From contig JAOVFP010000006.1 of NCBI GenBank assembly GCA_025738555.1, positions 992,001 through 1,056,000 of the forward strand: a stretch of DNA of 64,000 nucleotides, given 5' to 3'. Source of the stretch: Cyathus striatus. Taxonomy: Eukaryota > Basidiomycota > Agaricomycetes > Agaricales > Nidulariaceae. The first letter of the stretch is position 1. Each line of letters starts with the position of its first letter. The notes under the pieces were generated by a model that saw nothing but the letters and a program-made list of their open reading frames with translations, was not told the origin of the DNA and searched no databases. Of the stretch, positions 11,958 through 26,100 are shown piece by piece. A program made the position numbers and the translations under genes.

Positions 11958-13327
11958 TTAAGCAGAAACCTTAATGACGACCTTTCCGACGTGTTTCTGG
12001 GACTCAAGATGGGCATACGCTTTAGTTGCCTCTTCAAATGAGAACACTTTGTCAATGACCGGGCGCGTAACATCTGGGTTTGCGACGATCATGCGGTTCA
12101 TATCCCGGAATCTGAAAAAGAAATGAGATCCTCCTTCCGTTTGTATGTTAACACAAAAAGACATACTGGTCAACGGAACCGATGTAAACACCACGCAGGA
12201 TGATAGCCTTGCTGATGGTTTGAATGATGAAGTCGGTACCTCCTTGGTCCTTCGAAACAAAACCAATGATGGCAACGGAACCTCCAACGCGAACAGCATT
12301 GATCGACCTGGGCATTGTTCCTTCTCCACCGACCTCAACGACAAAGTCAACTCCCCTACCGTTGGTCTATAACTTGTAAGCATGCCTCAAACGCGATAAA
12401 ACATCTGAAGAACTCACAATTTTCTTAACTTCCTCATCCCAGTCAGGAGTCTTCTTATAGTTAATAAGATGTTTGGCACCGAGTTTAGCTGCGATCTTCA
12501 ACTTCTCGTCGCTTGATGAGGTCGCAATGACGATAGCACCAGAAGCAACTGCAAACTGAAGTGCGAAAATAGAAACACCGCCTGTTCCCTGAACGAGAAC
12601 GTAGTCGCCTGCCTTGAGAGGCTTGAGGCCGATAAGAGCATTGTAGGCTGTCAAGGCAGCGCATCTAATTAAGATCAGTAAGACAAAAGAGCTTTTATTA
12701 TTTCATCTAGACATGGTGCACTTACGGTAAGGTGGAGGCTTCTTCGTATGACAAATGCTCAGGGACATGGACGAGGGACTAAGGTACCACAAGTTCAGAT
12801 ATCAATATAGGTGCTACGATAGGCACTTACATGAGCAGGGAATGTCCTGTACTCAGTCAGAACTCCGGGAGACTGCCCCCCCAAGCACGTCTTGATGATT
12901 TCGAAATCGGTGTCCCCAAAGATGTGGTCGGTCGAGAAGTTGGCGCACACCCTGTCACCCACCTTCCAGTCCTTAACTTCCTCTCCTACTGCAACAATCT
13001 CTCCAGCCATATCGGAGCAAGGAACCAGTCCAGTCTCGGGACTATTAAACTTATTAGAGCTTCAAGACGATGTCGATCCTGAACAGCAGTACATACGCTA
13101 CAGGGTAGCTCCTATTAGAGATGGCGTAGTCGCGATATTGCAGAGATACGGCATGGACCTTAACGAGGACCTCGCTCGCGCGAGGTTTTTCAACCTTCTT
13201 TTCTTTCAAGACCAGGTTATTGTAAGAACCAAGCTGTATGTGGTTTAGTTATGGCCGCAAACATGACCGCAGCAATGTTATATACCTTGGTGTAGCGATA
13301 TTCGCGAGCGACAGAAGGGTAAGACAT
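11958..13327 (-). CDS. Medium-chain NAD(P)-dependent dehydrogenase (zinc-type alcohol dehydrogenase-like)
   Basis: This is a cytosolic MDR-superfamily oxidoreductase. The start is [14 protein letters not shown]. Later exons read [20 protein letters not shown], then [20 protein letters not shown], and across an intron [39 protein letters not shown]. The nucleotide-binding half has [35 protein letters not shown] (a GTGGVS Rossmann turn), [25 protein letters not shown] and the C-terminal [26 protein letters not shown]. The four-Cys structural-zinc loop of classical alcohol dehydrogenases is not visible in the segment around [19 protein letters not shown]. It therefore belongs to the subgroup annotated as zinc-type alcohol dehydrogenase-like or quinone oxidoreductase-like, and may lack structural zinc. 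The substrate is unknown. Introns are short and in phase. Confidence 0.9.
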
Positions 13328-16300
13328 GGTTGGTGGAAGGTGAATTATGTGGAAGTGCGAGGACACGATTTTTAGGAACTGACGGTCTGCTTTTGTACCG
13401 TACGTGCTCCTCAGGGGCCGCCGTCCGTCATTTCGTCATCGTAACATAAGCATGTTACGGAGATATATGTTTTTTCACCGAAGCCAGAGCAACCCGCCAA
13501 TGAACGTCCATCGGCAACGCTTTTTGCCGTACCCTATTGAGTCCACCCTCTACTTATTCACGGTCCGCCGCTTCCACAGAGTTCTGCCTACTTCTCTACT
13601 CGTTGTACGGTCCAGCCTTTGCTCTCTAGCGCGTCTGTGAAAGTTAGCGATAGGGTCCTCGTTCCAATATGTTCTCTTCGCTATCCACTATTGATCCACC
13701 ACATTCCCTGCGATGAGACGCGAAAGGTCTAAGGACGCTAAGCGGCTAAATGTGCTTCGGAGTTCTCACGATTACAAACGCGTTTCCAGGATTTTCTGTC
13801 TGACCAAGCTTAATGTCTGACCAAGCCTTGCAAGGATAAACCATGGCTGCAAAGTCTCGCGCGACGTGTTAGTCAGTACTGACGTTAACCAGAAGGTCCG
13901 GGCTATTAAGTACTTACCTTTGACTTACCTCTCATGGTAAGATAACATTTTTCCCAGCGAAGCTTATGTGACTCGAATACTTACTAGAAGGCCTCCACCA
14001 CCAGCCCGATGGCAGCGCTTCGTTGATTATGGGTTCAGGAACGTATGCGTAACGCCGGGGAGGCGTAGTAATCAAGTGAAAAGTGTGCTGCGGAGGTTGT
14101 GAATTATGTTCCTTGGATATCCACCCATTTTTTATGGACAGGCTGCCGATTCAACTCTCCCTTCTCCTGGGCAAGACAAGTACTTATACGATAACTTGAT
14201 TCACAATATTTGAGTGCAAAGCTACGCTGGTCTGTGTTCTTTCTTCATTTAGGCCAAGATTTGTCTCATAGCCAGGTACCGGAAATACATTCCAGAGCTG
14301 AAGATGAAAGTGAGTAGGAAAAGCACATGGTATAAGAGACTTCTGAGTATCGTACTGCTTGAAAGTTGATATGCAGTCATCACTCTGCCAGAAAAGCGAT
14401 AGCATTACTCGATTTGGACACGGCGGAATGTCTCATGTGCCACTGGTTCCGTAAGTTCCCCGTGTCTACCACCGCCATAGTATGCAGCTGAATTATATTG
14501 TCAAAGGAGAACTATAGCCTTGTACATTTTGACTACTTTCGCTTGAAATTATATCACTCGCAGGTAGTCGCAAGTGCTGGTGATCTCTCATATAATGATA
14601 GAGTCACACTCGTCTACCCCAATGAGCTCAGTGAAACCCTACAGCCCATGGACTTAAGGCTGCGAAAGTACCAATACTACCATGTTTGTACGATGTGCAA
14701 GCCACTTACGCTTGTATCATAAGGTAGCAGGCATACAAACCAGTTCGCAGCTGACTAGCAGGCTCAAATTCATTGCAGTCTGGGTTGTACTAGCTCCTTG
14801 AGCAGCTTACTCAACAAGTATTTAAAGGGGGAAATTGTGGAATCTTTCTAGCATATGCAAATATGTGGCAAAGACGCATCCGCATTTCAACAGATGTGCG
14901 GAAGATCTAAGCGCAACCTCGGATCGTTATCAACCGACACAGATTTCTTTTTCTGACCCTAGGACTCAGATCCATGACTCGTGCTTGACCAAAACCAACT
15001 TTCCCGTCAACGGCAATCTATCATGATCCTTTGTCCATTCCGATTCTTCTAGCTCTAGAAAGAAGATAGGATAACTCCATAATTCCACTCACTCTAACTT
15101 CTGTAAATGAAGCGTCAAGGCTTACAACGTAGGCAAGACTAGTGTTTCTGCAACGTGTATTATTGCGTGATGCTCAGCTCTTTCGTTTCGTCTCTCCACA
15201 GGACTCCATTCAAGAAAATTTTGCTGAATACGGCATTGCCACTACATTGACATAGTCGATGCATTCGTGCGAAGATAAGCCTCATCTTTAATTCTCGGGA
15301 AAGCATCAGTGGCTCGTACCTTGCTTGGGAGGTGTCAACGTACCTGCTGTGATATGGCGTTTGTCCTGGAAGTTTTAGATTCTGGTTTTGGAATCAGTTA
15401 CGTTGCGATTTCAATGTCTAACTTGAGCCACCAAGTACTACATTGGAAATCGGACTCTTGCATGCAACTAGGTTAAAATAATATGCTCGAGGAAATGCTC
15501 GCGGGATCCTGATGTTAAATTATACACGTTTCTATCCGTCGCTCATCTCATTGCTGACGGTAGATAGTGGTAAGTATTATGGTATTATGAAATTGTCCGG
15601 TTTGACAAGCGCTCAAAGAAGTTCAAAAGCATAATACTCAGGATCGTCGGAACACAGTTAGCATGCTATTGATCCAAATTTAAATCGTTTTCAGCTCGGC
15701 GAACATCAGAGCATGACTATTTGACGATCTGGAGCTTTCGCAGATCGTCAGATGGTCAATTAAATGTGACGCTTAAATATAGTCTGGGATCTGACGCGAC
15801 CTCCATTTTTGATATTCTCCATCAAGGTTCCCGGTACGAGCCTTGAACACATGTACCCGATATTCCTAACATTTAATGTCTTTATATTGACTCTAGATTT
15901 TGAGCGTGAGGCTTTTGCAGAATTATTTATGCGCATCTCCTTCCGATTGACTATTATGTTCCGCCGCAAGGTTGCAGTTTCCTGTCCACTCTCCTAAACC
16001 CTTTCTTTCATCGGCTGAAGGATTCCTACCTCAGAACATGCTGGCCCAGTGGCTGGTTAGCCGCTAACTACATGAACAATCATCTGGGCTTCTCGCTAAG
16101 GCTTGGATCCACGGCCTATCGTAATTTCGGCGAACCGTGCATCTCATTCTTATCGCGTCACAAGTAACGGTGAATCTTGGCGTTCATATCCCTCGTCGAG
16201 CGGCCTTCCTACTAAATTGGCATATCTTCGATAGTTCTGTCACTTTTCAGTAAATACACCTTGTGATAATGGTATCATCAGCCCAAACTTGATTACAGGA

Positions 16301-18022
16301 CTTCATCTCCGGTATAACGTTGCTCCGCATTTATGCCGTAAGGAATCCAAGGATTGCTGGGTCCCACACAAGCCCCCACAGATATCTCCATTCTCGCCAC
16401 AGGGTGGAAGAGCAGGCAGCAACACCGCGAACTATCGTATTTCCCGAGAATCTCCATCAGTTGTACCACCAGCTCGACCGCCTACTATTCCAAAAAGAAT
16501 TTTCATAGACCCTTGGCTTATTGCCGATTCGTGGATTACAAAATAGCCTAGACTTACTTACGACAGGTGAAAATGATTTGTTAATTTTTTAAAAACATTA
16601 TATGTCCATCGCCGCCTGACGCAGGCTGAGCGGTTTCAAACCACCACCCACCACCCACCTACTTACCTTCTTAAATTATCACTGTATGGAGGAAGTCGAA
16701 ATGCTTATCATCGAGGCCCAAGTTCTTCTCTGCCAGCTTCCTTTCACGGAAATCATACCTGTATTGGAATGCAGGACTACCTGATATCATCCTGCTCTTC
16801 CCAGCATGGATACTTGAAAGATCTAGTAAGTTAACAGCCCAACAGGCTTGACCACTCGAGTGGTACGCAGAATCCCAGTCCAGAAGGTGAAATACCCTTC
16901 CATCAAACCGCAGCGCTAAACGTGAGGCTGGAACAGCTGAAACTTGCATCTTCTCCCCAAACCGCCTTGTTCTCCTACCCCTTCTCGTACGCAATCAAGT
17001 CAGTGATTTCTTCTTTTTTACCGACAGCGCGTGGTTTCATTACCTTAGTTGATCTCTTTAGGAAATATTATTCCCCGCGGTAGATCCACAGGCCAGGGCC
17101 ACGTTTGCCTACGGCAAATCTCTTCAGGACAGAGTCATCGATGAGGTAGGTACTGAGTCGCGCAGTGTTCAGCCCTCTGCGCGACGCTGCCTAACCAGTC
17201 TACAATCGTCTCAGGGGTGCTATATATAACTTACTGACCTCATGAGGCGCGGACAATCCCCCTGGAAGGCTACGTATGTCTTGGCAGGTAAATACGTCCT
17301 CAGCTTGCAGTCTCCAACCTTATTTTTGCATAGCAGATGATCCGTCAGAAAGTGGGAGCTAGTCCAGCGCTCCTAGATTCCACATTTCCGACGGGTTGGA
17401 GCGTAAATAAAAAGTCCGGAACCGATAGAGTGTATGCGTAGTTTACTTGAACCCAAAAGTATATTTTTTCCCCTCTCCAGCTCATGGTTAATAATCTGAA
17501 CGTACAGTCAGTCACTTGGTTCGGTTTCTTGTTCTTTTTAAGTAAATTGACGAGTCCTATGCTTCGAATTCCACCTTCTGATTTGGCTGCAAGTATCTTT
17601 ATGACAAGAAGACATCAGCCCCCCGTCATGATCGGTGCATTGCAGGAAGAACCGACGTAACTCCTTTGCGTACATATCAAGGACATTGTCTTTGGCCGAC
17701 CACCATAATCGTATAATTTCCCTCTACTGACCGATCATCTACGCCTTCTAGCATGGGCAACGGCGTTCCGGACGTGTATCACGGAAGCTGAGAATTCTCT
17801 CACTAGAGATGACAGAGGCTGAGAGATAGGACATTCCGGGGACACATAAATGCCTGTTGGCATGTGCTTTCTGACGGTCCATGTCAGTACTAACAGCTGG
17901 CACGGAGAAGGATGTCCGTTCGTGAGTGGTGTTTACAGTGAAACCTATCTCTGTTAGTGGAAGGGATATTACAATCGATAAAGCACCAGGATAAATAGAT
18001 GTAACGCCCCATATATCGTAAT
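13328..18022. other. 4.7-kb gene-poor interval
   Basis: No gene is supported. The best frame is a 107-codon minus-strand frame at 16671-16994, with segments such as RLALRFDGRVFHLLDWDSAY. It matches nothing I know and has no convincing splice partners. A short CCACCCA microsatellite sits near 16637-16660. The frame at 17748-18086 (-) is mostly a different frame over the last DCN1 exon. The rest is short random-looking frames on both strands. Confidence 0.55.
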
Positions 18023-19300
18023 CTACGCGGAGGAACCCAGACGACCCTTTGCATGCTCCACGAAGTCGTCGATAATCGAAGGCCATGCAGCTGTTGGTTA
18101 GCAGGCCAGTCAGTGACTATATTCGTAAATTAGAGGAGTAACGAGACGCAAACGATACCTTCCAAATCGTAGTTCTTGAAGTCAACATCAATCGCGCGGA
18201 CGAACTCTAGGAACTGCAGGTAGAGAGTAAGCATGCGTAAAAAGCCAAACCCGGAAGGGTCTCAAAAGAGCAGCAACGAGTTGGGGGAGGAAGTAGGCAA
18301 AGGTGAACTTACCATTACCCATGTGTCCTTACTGACCCCCTTTCCACCCTTTTCGTTCAAGAAGTCAAACCACCACTGGGTATATTCGTTTTTCCATCCT
18401 TCTGAGTCACTCATCTTTACATCCTCGCCATCACCCTCCGTATGAGCTAATGCACCTCCTGCAAGTCCATGAGGAAGAAGGAGCCCCCAGAAGGCCTGTG
18501 CAGTCTCAGTACCTAATGCATGCGTGTCAGTTACGATATTTCCGTCGGTAATAAATGCTTCCTGGGGTGGTGGTGGTTATAAGGCGAACTAACCTAGACT
18601 CCGCTGCCCCTCGCCCCGCGCGAAATCAAAGGTATGGATATAAACTTTCTGAAAGTACGAAGGATCGGAGCCAAGCTTGTCTCGCAGTTTAGGAAGCGCA
18701 GCCTGCATTCCTATTATCGTGTCGCATCTAAAAAGTGCAAAAAGAGGGGGGGTGTATGAACGACGTTAGGATGCACGGTGACAACGGATCGAGAATACAT
18801 ACCCGAGAGACTTCCATCCTTCGATCCATCCCTCCTTTGTCCATCGCCCCATCTGGGGTGATTTGAGTTCGTACGCAACCGCGAGCAGGACGACGTCTTC
18901 TGGGTCGACTATAAGGTCTTCGCAGAACTTGATTGTACCATCTACGGTGATTTCATCCCCATCCGGATCTGTAGAACGATAAATAGGGAGAGTGAGGATG
19001 AGACAGGCCACGGATCGCCGGTGGGGTGGAGATCGACGACGGACCTTTGTATTTGTTGAAGAAGGTGGTTAGCTTGCTGGTGGAGGGCTGACTCCGTGAC
19101 ACAGGAGCTGAGTTGAATGCACTTAGGTCATTGTAGTATGCATCGATAGCTGCATCTAGTCGCTTGTGTTTATCTAGAAACTTTTTCGCGTCCTTGGTTC
19201 TAATTAATGTATGATGAGAAGTAGGAAGAAATAGTGGAAGAGTGGGGACGTACGAAGCGCCTGTTATGCCACAGAACTGTGCGATGTTGTCTCTGTCCAT
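18023..19300 (-). CDS. DCN1: DCN1-like protein, scaffold E3 for cullin neddylation
   Basis: DCN1 promotes transfer of NEDD8/Rub1 from Ubc12 to cullins and so activates SCF-type ubiquitin ligases. The first exon gives MDRDNIAQFCGITGAS and joins TKDAKKFLDKHKRLDAAID, AYYNDLSAF: a UBA-like domain at about residues 5-50. After a short linker the PONY/cullin-binding domain follows: FFNKYKDPDGDEITVDG, FCEDLIVDPEDVVLLAVAY, ELKSPQMGRWTKEGWIEGW, VYIHTFDFARGEGQRSLGTE, AQAFWGLLLP, WWFDFLNEKGGKGVSKDTW and WVMFLEFVRAIDVDFKNYD. The last exon, after an intron at the GAG codon, encodes AAWPSIIDDFVEHAKGRLG and stops at 18023-18025. This C-terminal AWPSxIDDFVE is diagnostic. Domain order and length match the family. 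Confidence 0.95.
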
Positions 19301-22207
19301 GTTGAAGTATAGGAAGGATAATAGCTGGAGGGATTAATGAAACGGAGGAGTGGAAGATGGAGAGATAGTGGACATAGGGGAAAGCAATCAATTACGCGTG
19401 GGACGCGGAGTCAGCAAAGAAGGGTAAGATTCGATTATCAGCAAACCATTGACCCGAGTGCGACCGCTGAAAAACAAGAGCAGGATGAGTGTCGCGGCAG
19501 ACAGACCTGCGACCGTCGACGATGTTTCAAACAGCCTTATTATTTTGAGACAATTGCAAGAAGGTAAGGAGGAAGATTCAAGTGGCCCAGGGAGAGATGG
19601 TCCAGGTCGCATTTCAATCACCGCCCAACAACTTCCTCTGCCGCATCCACAAGCCGTCAACTCCGTTTTCGCTGGGTTCCAATTCTCACTCCGCGCTGCT
19701 CCCTCAAGTTTGTCTCCACAGCCCCGCCCAACCTTCCGAATCCTATGTCACTTTGGCACATCCTCCTCCTCCTAGGCCTATCCGGGTTCCAGTCTACTGG
19801 CTCAAGTGTCATGCCAGCCACCCAACACCATTTCGTGCTTCGGAGCGATATCCTTGCCTCGTTTTCTACCAGGACTTTCAAATGTATCCTTCTTGAGACT
19901 GGTCGTTGACCACAACTGCCAAAATCATGCAACACGCTGCTGTTCGACCGTTCGTCAAATTAAACTGTTGCGGTGTCCTCTGGCTCTAGCAGCTGCCTTT
20001 CCTTACCAGTCACCCACGCCCCGTCGTGCAGGCTCGTCAAGTCACCTTTTTACATTATCTGATAGATAGATGCCATGTCCATCTATGAATATTCTCCCCT
20101 TTCATATGCGCCGTAACACCGGACCGAATCTCCTTGTTTGCAAGAGCTCTCTGTCATTCTCAGGGTCTTTGGCTACACAAACATATCTATGCTTTCCAGA
20201 TCGACGTCATCTCGCTTTGTCTCCTTCACTCCTGGAAAGAACAGATCGATCATCCATGATTGACGCCTCAAACAACTCGATGCCGTGTTTGACGTAGCGA
20301 AATCAGTAAAACGTGCAGCAACCAAGTCTTCCATCGTAGTCTGTCTTTAGCATAGATCTTCGCGGTATGTCATACCCGGGCCTATCATATCATTTCGCAG
20401 CGCAGTAGCACATCTTCGGATGCCCCTTTCTGTGACATCTCATGTCATTTCAAGACTCGCAATCAGCGACCAGCTGCCTTTCTTAGCTTCTTTGCTGTTC
20501 ACACACCAGCACATCTAGTACTGTTCGAGTTCGTTTATAAATCTCGCGAGGAACGTCCGGAAATAACATCCACCGCCGAATATGTTCTTCCAATGTCCTC
20601 GGGTGAAGACTGCTCGAGAGCATGGTGGCGTGAGTGCTAGTGCGATTTTTGCGTGGGCATCCACAACTAAATTTTGGTAATTACAATGCAAAAAATAATA
20701 ATATGATAACGTGCTCCGCCACAATGGTGTCCAAACCTCGGCTGTACTGAAGGGGGAGTGAGTCGCTCCGTGTCGGCAAAAACGTGACGACATGATCATA
20801 ATTCTAGCTATTGCGCTATCCTTCTCGCTGTCCACACTGAAATGCGCGCTGTCGTGCGCGTGATCAGTGGACCCTTGACACAACGAGCTGTTTCTGTTTC
20901 TTTCCGCGGCCCATCCATTTTTAACCCGCTGGACGGTCAAACTGTCTTGGAGGATGTACTGATCTTCAAGCAGAGCTATTTATTTCATACCCATTGAACG
21001 CGGGGGGGCAGTGCGCGAGCGTGAGCGTGAGTGTTCGGTATGACTTCATATGGGTCTACCCTCATTCTCAATCTGTTTTTCTCAGCCCTCGACCTGATAT
21101 TTTCTTCCCCATGCGGGTCTTAGCAACAGTGTTCTGGCTTGACATAACCTGCGAGCCATCTGACCGGCTATTAGAGGAATGCCGCAGCGGCACCAGTTTC
21201 GAAGCGCAGGAAGTGGACAAGCGAGCGAAGGGTCAAATTCAAAACTGTATCACAAAGGTAACCAAGTATCTCGCCAGGACGTTTATCTCGTGTGGGTGAA
21301 TCCAGTGAGTGGTGGTGGAGGCGGCTTCTTGTTCTCGAGTAGGCAGGCGGATCTGTGTTAGAAAGGCGCGAGGTTATCGGTGCACGTTTTATTATCCTTT
21401 CACGCTATGCCGTAGAGTCGGGATATCCGCCACGGATCACCCATATATGCTCATGGAGGAGGTCCGCGTTATCTGCGCAGCTGGATCAGGATTCGCGCAA
21501 GCCGCGACGCAAGAAAGGAGATGGAGTAGACAGAGTAAAAATACGGTACGATCATGGACATCCTGAAGAGAAGGGAAGACAGAGGGGGAGGAAATGAAAT
21601 CACAGTGAGAAGTCAGAGAGCGTGTTTGGATCAGTTGGATAATGTCCTGACGGCGAGCGATGGAGCAGAAGCCAGTGGCCAGAGCACCAATTTGCTTCCG
21701 CTCTGAGCTATCACTTTCCAAAAGGGGAACCAGGCACCGACGGAAGCATTTTTTCAGAGCGCACAATCTGATGTAGATCTTAATTCGGTAAGTCCCGGCT
21801 CAGTTATAAAATTGCCGAGTATCGATCATGATCATTACTATTACTGATCTCACAGATCGGGCCAACGATGCCATCTCGCTCGCCAGTCCACTCTAGTCCA
21901 CTCCCTCTCTCTCACTCTCCGCCCAGCCCTATTTCCGATTTAATCGTTCTGACCCTCAAGAAATCTATATTCAGCTACTAAAGATCACGTTACAGTAACC
22001 TTTCATCAAGTTACAAGAAACAGCTAGGCAGGGTATAATATGTGCACAAATTAGTACGGGGCGTATTCGTAGGCATTCAATATAGCAATTCGTGAGCAGC
22101 GTAAGCGGTAATCCGAGATGCGGCGGCGTAAACGACGGCTATACACCATGCTGTCAATGAAAACTGCATGCAGAATCAAGGGACATGCACACTTACCAAG
22201 ACAATGT
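19301..22207. other. 2.9-kb interval, no firm gene
   Basis: The interval lies between DCN1 and the proline-rich protein gene. One weak candidate start at 19485 is listed separately. Other frames (20515-20940 on -, 20994-21299 on +, 21437-21766 on -) have no motif, no signal peptide and no consistent splice junctions, and overlap each other on opposite strands. Confidence 0.5.
19485..19775 (+). CDS. Possible small gene or first exon, divergent from DCN1
   Basis: The frame starts MSVAADRPATVDDVSNSLI, 185 bp from the DCN1 start on the opposite strand, a spacing typical of a shared promoter. The first about 35 codons look coding. A GTAAGG right after the codons for LRQLQE could be a splice donor, and downstream frames to about 19896 could be further exons. 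No family is recognised. If the donor is used, the annotated end is wrong. This is a weak call, based on position and on the appearance of the first codons only. Confidence 0.22.
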   Translation: MSVAADRPATVDDVSNSLIILRQLQEGKEEDSSGPGRDGPGRISITAQQLPLPHPQAVNSVFAGFQFSLRAAPSSLSPQPRPTFRILCHFGTSSSS

Positions 22208-23137
22208 TCACGTCCGTACAATCACTCGTCGTGTGTGCTTCCCCGCTCGTCTCCGTTCATTGTAAGGCATCGGCCGTCTCCAAGCCTCGTCAGCGTCGTA
22301 ATCTTCATTCTGGAACTCAGGTTTGGGCACAGGCGCTCCGGGTTGTGATGGATCCTGCGGCGGTGTCTGCAGGCCAGCAGTGGCAGGTGAATGAAGATTA
22401 GGTGCCATTTGCGACGGCGGCGGCGGATGTGATCCAACAGGGAATATTGGTGCGGGAGTTACAGGGATGGGTCCTCTGTTAGGTGGTCTTGAATTGGAAT
22501 AGGGTTGGGGAATTGATGTCGATGATTGCACAGGTGAGTGATGCGGCAATGAAGATCCAGCGACGGGTTGCGTATGGTTGGCACCTGCCCAACCCCGTGA
22601 GCTACTTGGTTCTCTTCCCCTTGATTTCGGATGATCAGGCTCCGCAGCGTGCGGCAAGTCAACTTCCACGCGGACGCGGACAATCTCCTTCCCTGCTTGG
22701 GCGAAGAAGGCGCGCTCCTGGCGTTGGAAGAAGCCACTGGTAGGCCCGCCTCGCGTCTCGGGCGAGTTGTCAGGTGGCGCCGGTGGGAACATGGCCATGA
22801 GATCGTGGCCTGTTGGGGGAGCCGGGTACTTTCGTGGGGGCATATCAGGCGTGTGGCTTAGATCAACATCTGATGAAAGCCGTGAATAGGCAGCACAAAA
22901 AAAAAAGAAACAAAAAAAATTAAAAAATCACGAACGGTAGGAGACCTGGAGGATGGACGTACCTCGTAATGAGCTAGGTGATAGTGGTCGGCGCTTGGTG
23001 GAGGTGGAGGGGGAGGAGCTCATGGTTGAAGATGAGGGCACCTTGAAGGGCGGACTGCGGTCACCAGGTGGAGTTACTGATGCCGTTGGAGACGGTGAAG
23101 GGGAGGTATCCGAAACGGGACGAAGATGGAAAGACAT
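22208..23137 (-). CDS. Proline-rich, mostly disordered protein of unknown function
   Basis: There are two exons, 22963-23137 and 22208-22869, joined in phase at LRG|DVDLSHTPDMPPRKY (278 aa). Residues 1-60 are Ser/Pro/Thr-rich (TSPSPSPTASVTPPGD). The middle is rich in Pro, Ser and Gln (PVTPAPIFPVGSHPPPPSQM). Two segments are less biased and could be the conserved parts: GFFQRQERAFFAQAGKEIVR near residue 100, probably a short amphipathic helix with VRVEVDLP, and a charged end, DYDADEAWRRPMPYNERRR. The C-terminus is strongly basic (KHTRRVIVRT). No signal peptide, membrane helix or enzyme motif is visible. A nuclear or adaptor role is possible but is a guess. Opposite-strand frames here are shadows of the low-complexity coding region. 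Confidence 0.62.
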
Positions 23138-26100
23138 TATTGGGGTCAGAGGATGGCAATGGCTAGGCGTACTTATAATTGCAGCGGATTGCAGTGCCCT
23201 TATATATGTATGTCCCTCGCGGGGAAGAGAGCCTAAGAAGCGATCGGTCAGCCCAAAAAGAAGTCGAAGTGCGTTGAGGAGCAAAGCGGAAAACGGAATA
23301 GATCGAAACCGGTTCGATTGAAAAGTCAGCGGGGCAGACGGGCAGGTCATTTAGAGAAGAAGCGAATGCCGCATTTGTCCCGGATTCGCAAACTGTACAC
23401 AGCCGCTGTACACACGACGTTTTCCCTGCCATTTAGAACCTGAATCGGTCCGTCTGCTGTCTTGCCTTTACGTTCGGTAAGCCGCAACGATTCAGTCTAA
23501 GCGAGGCTCCCGTCAGGGTTCTATTTCTATACACGTTGCCTCGTGCTCCTCGTAACCAGAACCTTATTGATACTTGGTATCGCAATGAGTGATCATAAAT
23601 CTTGACAGAAACCGCTCACAGGATGGGAAGCGCACCACTCCGCATTTATATCTATAGTATCTGTCCCCATCAACTTATCAACTTCGCACATCACCGTACC
23701 TCTCGGCAAGCTCAGCTTTACAGAGTACTTGTAGCGAGATGAGAACCAGCCCCGTACAAATCCAGGAAGGTACCTTGATGAGATGATCCAACTTGATATA
23801 ACCCTTGTCATTCAACTTCTTTGTCTGCGTGCGTTCCCAACTAGACCTGCCTGGCAACCGAGCGGTGACCGTGTGCCAGTGGATCCAGTACTAGTATAGT
23901 GTTCTTTTAGAATAAGTTATTCTGCGCTAATCTGAAAATGGCTTCGTACAATGACTTGGTAAAAGTTAATGAGGTACTACTTACTTAAGTACTTGCAGCG
24001 GCGAGCGCACACCTCCACACTCAGACATATCTGGTAACGGCGATGTCCCATTAATCGGTTGGGCCAAGGTCCGGAGCGTACATACGTACAGTATATTTTG
24101 ACGGACGGAGCCAAGAGATCTGATATCATGTCTGTAAATTAAAGCAGGTGATGTCCTCGAGGAAGAGCGCATGATGCTCGCAGTCAATATGTGACTGAGT
24201 TTAGGCACATATTCTGGCAATGGAGATGAGATTCGGAACAACGTAAATGCTGATCATCTGTGGTGTAATGGTGATGCTTAAGTGGGGGGTATGCTCAGCC
24301 GGTGATATTAATATCCACTCAGCTCAGATAAGAAGACTAATTATGGCCCACCGACATTTCGACTTGAAACTTGACTTGAAGTTGAGCATAAATGATAGTG
24401 ACAGAAATCAGTAGATCAACATTAAGCACAATAAATCAGTGAAGTTCTGTCATCGTCGGCCTCAATCAATAAGACCTCGACACCTAGCGGTGCACGACTG
24501 ATAAATGACCGACGTCGACAAAAGAGGCGATGTTCATGTAAGTTGTAAATGAAGTGGCTTTTTTGTTTGGCTCACTGCCGCTTGCGTAACTCGGCGATAC
24601 AAAGAGTTTACTTGGAGCTTACGCAAAACTTCAAATCGCAATGGCCAGGGTATTTCCTTCTCGGCCTGAAAACTTCGAATCTAATCGAATCTATAGCCTG
24701 TGCTCAAAGCCTAACCTGGAACAATCGATCCCATCTATATATACCGTGGAATTAGGCAAATGCAACAACGCCTTTGGACTTACAACTTCAAAGGAGAGGG
24801 GTAAATCAAGGGTAAACGCTCCTATAGTTGAGCTACTGCGATGATTTGTATCTTAAAGATTACTGAGCTCCTGGAGAAGCTTGTCGTCATCCTCGGACGA
24901 CGAAAACCATGGTGAGAGCTCAAATTTGATCATGATCAGCCTTATTTACTGATGGCTGAGTGTAAGTTCTCAGGTTTGGAAGAGAGCGCATGCAATTCTT
25001 CATTGACAACGCGAATGCTAGGATATGCCAGAATATGCCTGAGAACTGTTACATGGAGACCCGTGTTTTACGGTTTTATTTTTTTCTCTAGGTGACTCTT
25101 GCAAGGCTCTTCTCTGGATAATTGCCGAACGCCGAAGAAAAAAATTGTGCCAATGATTCCTGGGATGTTTATCTTGCTATTGACGAATACAAAAAATTCA
25201 CAGAGATATTTCACTACATTCATCGTATTCTTCCATTGCACTCCTTCGGATGCTGTCATATTCCCGGAACTTGTCGATGGGGCTATCACCTATTCCATGC
25301 ATTCATTCCCTTTCTTCGATTCTTTTCTAAGCATGCACCTTCCTAACCTATATTGCGTCCGGGTGGTGCCTGGACCCTGTCTTATCTCACCAAAGGCTTC
25401 AGTCAATACAGTACAGGTTCATGTAGCCGAGCGACCGTCTACGAGACGGAGCGCGGGGCCTTAAATCCCTCTTTGAACCCCTGATCTTCGTGCGAGCATG
25501 CGCTACAACGTCTGGTTCAATTACATCTGGCAGAATAACTCTCATTGGGGACATGTCCTGGGAGATGCTTGGTATATCTTGCAATGCACCGCGGAACTTT
25601 CCGCACGTGGTATAGCGCACCGATTGTGCTAAAGCGCATTGATAGCGAGAAGCTTCCATATTCACAAGCGTTTCCTACCCATGGCGAATTGAAGCCTCCA
25701 AATGCCTCGACTCGCTTGTAGTTCCGATGCATTAGCTTCTTGACTTCTTGTAAGTGTTGACTCCTCTTTGTTTCTATTCCTAAGTTGAACTCACCGTGTA
25801 TGGTTAAATGCATGCAAGAGAACTTCCCTTCACAGTGCCTCACGCCCAGGTGTAGCTCACGCCTATTTACCAGCAGCATTGTAGGTATCCTATATAATCA
25901 CGAGTGTATACCTCGTTTCAACCAGATGATAGTAAGTCCGTGTGTTGTTACGGGAATTAAAAAATTTCATTATAGAATTGTTTCAGATTATTTGATAAGC
26001 TGGAACACGGTATTTTCCAGAGTCTTATAACAATCACCAGGACATTTCTACCGGAAACTGTCTATCGTATTCATCTCATAGCCTTATTATCACCGCAAGT

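Noticed and set aside
25517..25879. 120-codon minus-strand frame as a transposon protein fragment
   Set aside because: No reverse transcriptase, integrase or transposase motif could be found in it.
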